DNA of 5,825 nucleotides from positions 5,011 through 10,835 of the forward strand of contig DXZV01000044.1 of NCBI GenBank assembly GCA_019419485.1, in the 5' to 3' direction. Made by a program: the position numbers and the translations under genes. This stretch comes from Collinsella sp. (GTDB taxonomy: Bacteria; Actinomycetota; Coriobacteriia; Coriobacteriales; Coriobacteriaceae). Below the pieces are notes generated by a model that saw only the letters and a list, made by a program, of their open reading frames with translations, had not been told where the DNA came from and searched no databases. The stretch's first letter is position 1; the number at the start of each line of letters is the position of its first letter. Below are positions 4,907 to 5,825 of this stretch, piece by piece.

Positions 4907-5434
4907 GTGACCACGTCGCAGATATCCCTGCTCGCGCTCATCTTGGTTGGGGGCATCGGCATCCTGCTTATCGGAGTGAGCGCGCTCATGAAAGCCGCCG
5001 CTCGCAAGAAAGCCAAGGCCTGTACCGCCGTGACCATGGGAACGGTCATCGACCATCGCTTTATGGGCGAAGGCAGGATGTATCCCGTTTTGGAATACGC
5101 CGTCGACGGCACGCAATACCGCGCGAAAAAACAATTCCGTGGCATAAAGACCAAAAGCTTGTCGGGACTCCCCATCCGCACGCAAGCCACCGCCTACGAA
5201 GACGCCAAGGGCTGGCTGCACGTGCAGACAGGCCCCATCGCCCGCCTAGGCACCCTCGCGGAGCAGCTTTGGCCCCTCGGTAGCCAAATGACCGTGTACT
5301 ACAACCCCAGCAACCCAGACAAAAGCTATGTCGAACGCCCCATCGTGGGCAACTTTGCCACACTGATGTTTAACATCGCAGGCTTCTTGCTCATCGCGAT
5401 GAGCATCTTGCTCTATGTTCTTATCCAGCGCTAG
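4907..5434 (+). CDS. DUF3592-like membrane protein with two transmembrane helices
   Basis: A 175-residue protein with a hydrophobic helix at 6-28 followed by basic residues (ARKKAK), a soluble domain at about 40-148, and a second helix at 150-172 ending in a short basic tail. The soluble part has the pattern seen in DUF3592 proteins: a strand with GTVIDHR, then YPVLEYAVDGTQYRAK (59-74) and, near the second helix, VYYNPSNPDKSYVE (130-143). The basic stretch after helix 1 and the basic tail (IQR) suggest that both ends of the soluble domain face the same side, but orientation is not certain. No function is established for the family. The usual family core is present, with a longer middle segment (about 80-125). 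The start is GTG with AAAGGAG at ideal spacing. A second membrane protein gene follows after 63 nt on the same strand, probably in one operon. Confidence 0.75.
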   Translation: MTTSQISLLALILVGGIGILLIGVSALMKAAARKKAKACTAVTMGTVIDHRFMGEGRMYPVLEYAVDGTQYRAKKQFRGIKTKSLSGLPIRTQATAYEDAKGWLHVQTGPIARLGTLAEQLWPLGSQMTVYYNPSNPDKSYVERPIVGNFATLMFNIAGFLLIAMSILLYVLIQR

Positions 5435-5497
5435 CTCAAACTGATGCGCCCCGCGCCCCATGCGCCGCAACGACCGTTACGACACCAAGGATCAGCC

Positions 5498-5825
5498 ATG
5501 GCAACACTTTCCGAACAAGAACGCAAGCGCATCCAGCGATATTGCATCTGCCCCAAGATTGCCGGTGCGGCGCTTGCCATGGCGTTCGTGCTGCCATTCT
5601 TGATCATTCCCTTCGAGATGATCGACGACATCGTCTTCCATCACGAAGGCTTCCAGGAGACAGGCATGATGGCCGCCCTGGTGCTCACCGCCATCGAGCT
5701 CATCATCTTCTGCTATTGCGCGCTCGCGCCGCGCTTTGGCATGCGCGGCAAGCAGTGGAAAGAAATGCAGCGCCGACTCGCCGTCGAGCAGTCCGAGAAA
5801 GACCGCTCGGCACAAATCGCGGGCG
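5498..5825 (+). CDS. Unrecognised membrane protein, 3' end beyond the window
   Basis: The frame from ATG 5498 is open to the window end (109 codons). AAGGA (5487-5491) lies 6 nt upstream. The N-terminus is polar (MATLSEQERKRIQRY), then helix 1 at about 20-40 and helix 2 at about 57-77, separated by an acidic loop (EMIDDIVFHHEGFQE). After helix 2 the sequence becomes strongly charged (RGKQWKEMQRRLAVEQSEKD), suggestive of a coiled coil or helical cytoplasmic tail. Two cysteines occur near each helix (16/18 and 72/74, as CIC and CYC). I do not recognise a family. Its position 63 nt after the DUF3592-like gene, without a visible terminator, suggests co-transcription and perhaps a joint envelope role, which is inference. 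Confidence 0.75.
   Translation, partial: MATLSEQERKRIQRYCICPKIAGAALAMAFVLPFLIIPFEMIDDIVFHHEGFQETGMMAALVLTAIELIIFCYCALAPRFGMRGKQWKEMQRRLAVEQSEKDRSAQIAG

Overview
GC-rich bacterial DNA with compact gene spacing, AGGAG-type ribosome binding sites and some GTG starts. The protein styles (an XRE/zinc-ribbon/TipAS fusion, an orphan lipid-anchored solute-binding protein, a DUF3592-like membrane protein) suggest a high-GC gut actinobacterium of the Coriobacteriia, probably close to Collinsella. That placement is inferred from sequence character, not from a marker gene.

Left part (1-2023, minus strand). A solute-binding lipoprotein gene (35-904) overlaps by 4 nt, as ATGA, the start of a further gene that runs off the window. 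Upstream of it lies a 61-codon remnant of the C-terminus of a MalY/PatB-type PLP-dependent C-S lyase (1047-1232). The tRNA t6A37 methyltransferase gene trmO follows (1259-2023).

Middle (2063-3376, plus strand). Divergent from trmO, a promoter with an adjacent perfect palindrome precedes a regulator joining an XRE helix-turn-helix, a zinc ribbon and a TipAS-like ligand-binding domain (2137-2964). A small CPYC glutaredoxin follows (3016-3261), ending in a 19-bp perfect hairpin with a short T-run. A convergent tRNA-dihydrouridine synthase gene (3415-4374, minus) lies beyond, with a second small inverted repeat at its 3' end.

The 532 nt between the dus start and the next gene (4375-4906) contain no convincing gene but much structure: three related REP-like palindromes (4389-4419, 4504-4530, 4785-4815) and a 186-nt imperfect inverted repeat (4585-4770) whose loop holds a 13-nt direct repeat. 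This is the most unusual part of the window.

Right part (4907-5825, plus strand). A two-helix DUF3592-like membrane protein with a GTG start is followed 63 nt later by an unrecognised two-helix membrane protein that runs off the end.

The genes do not form one pathway. trmO and dus both modify tRNA but are separated by the plus-strand regulator/glutaredoxin pair. No CRISPR array, tRNA, rRNA or intact transposase gene was seen.
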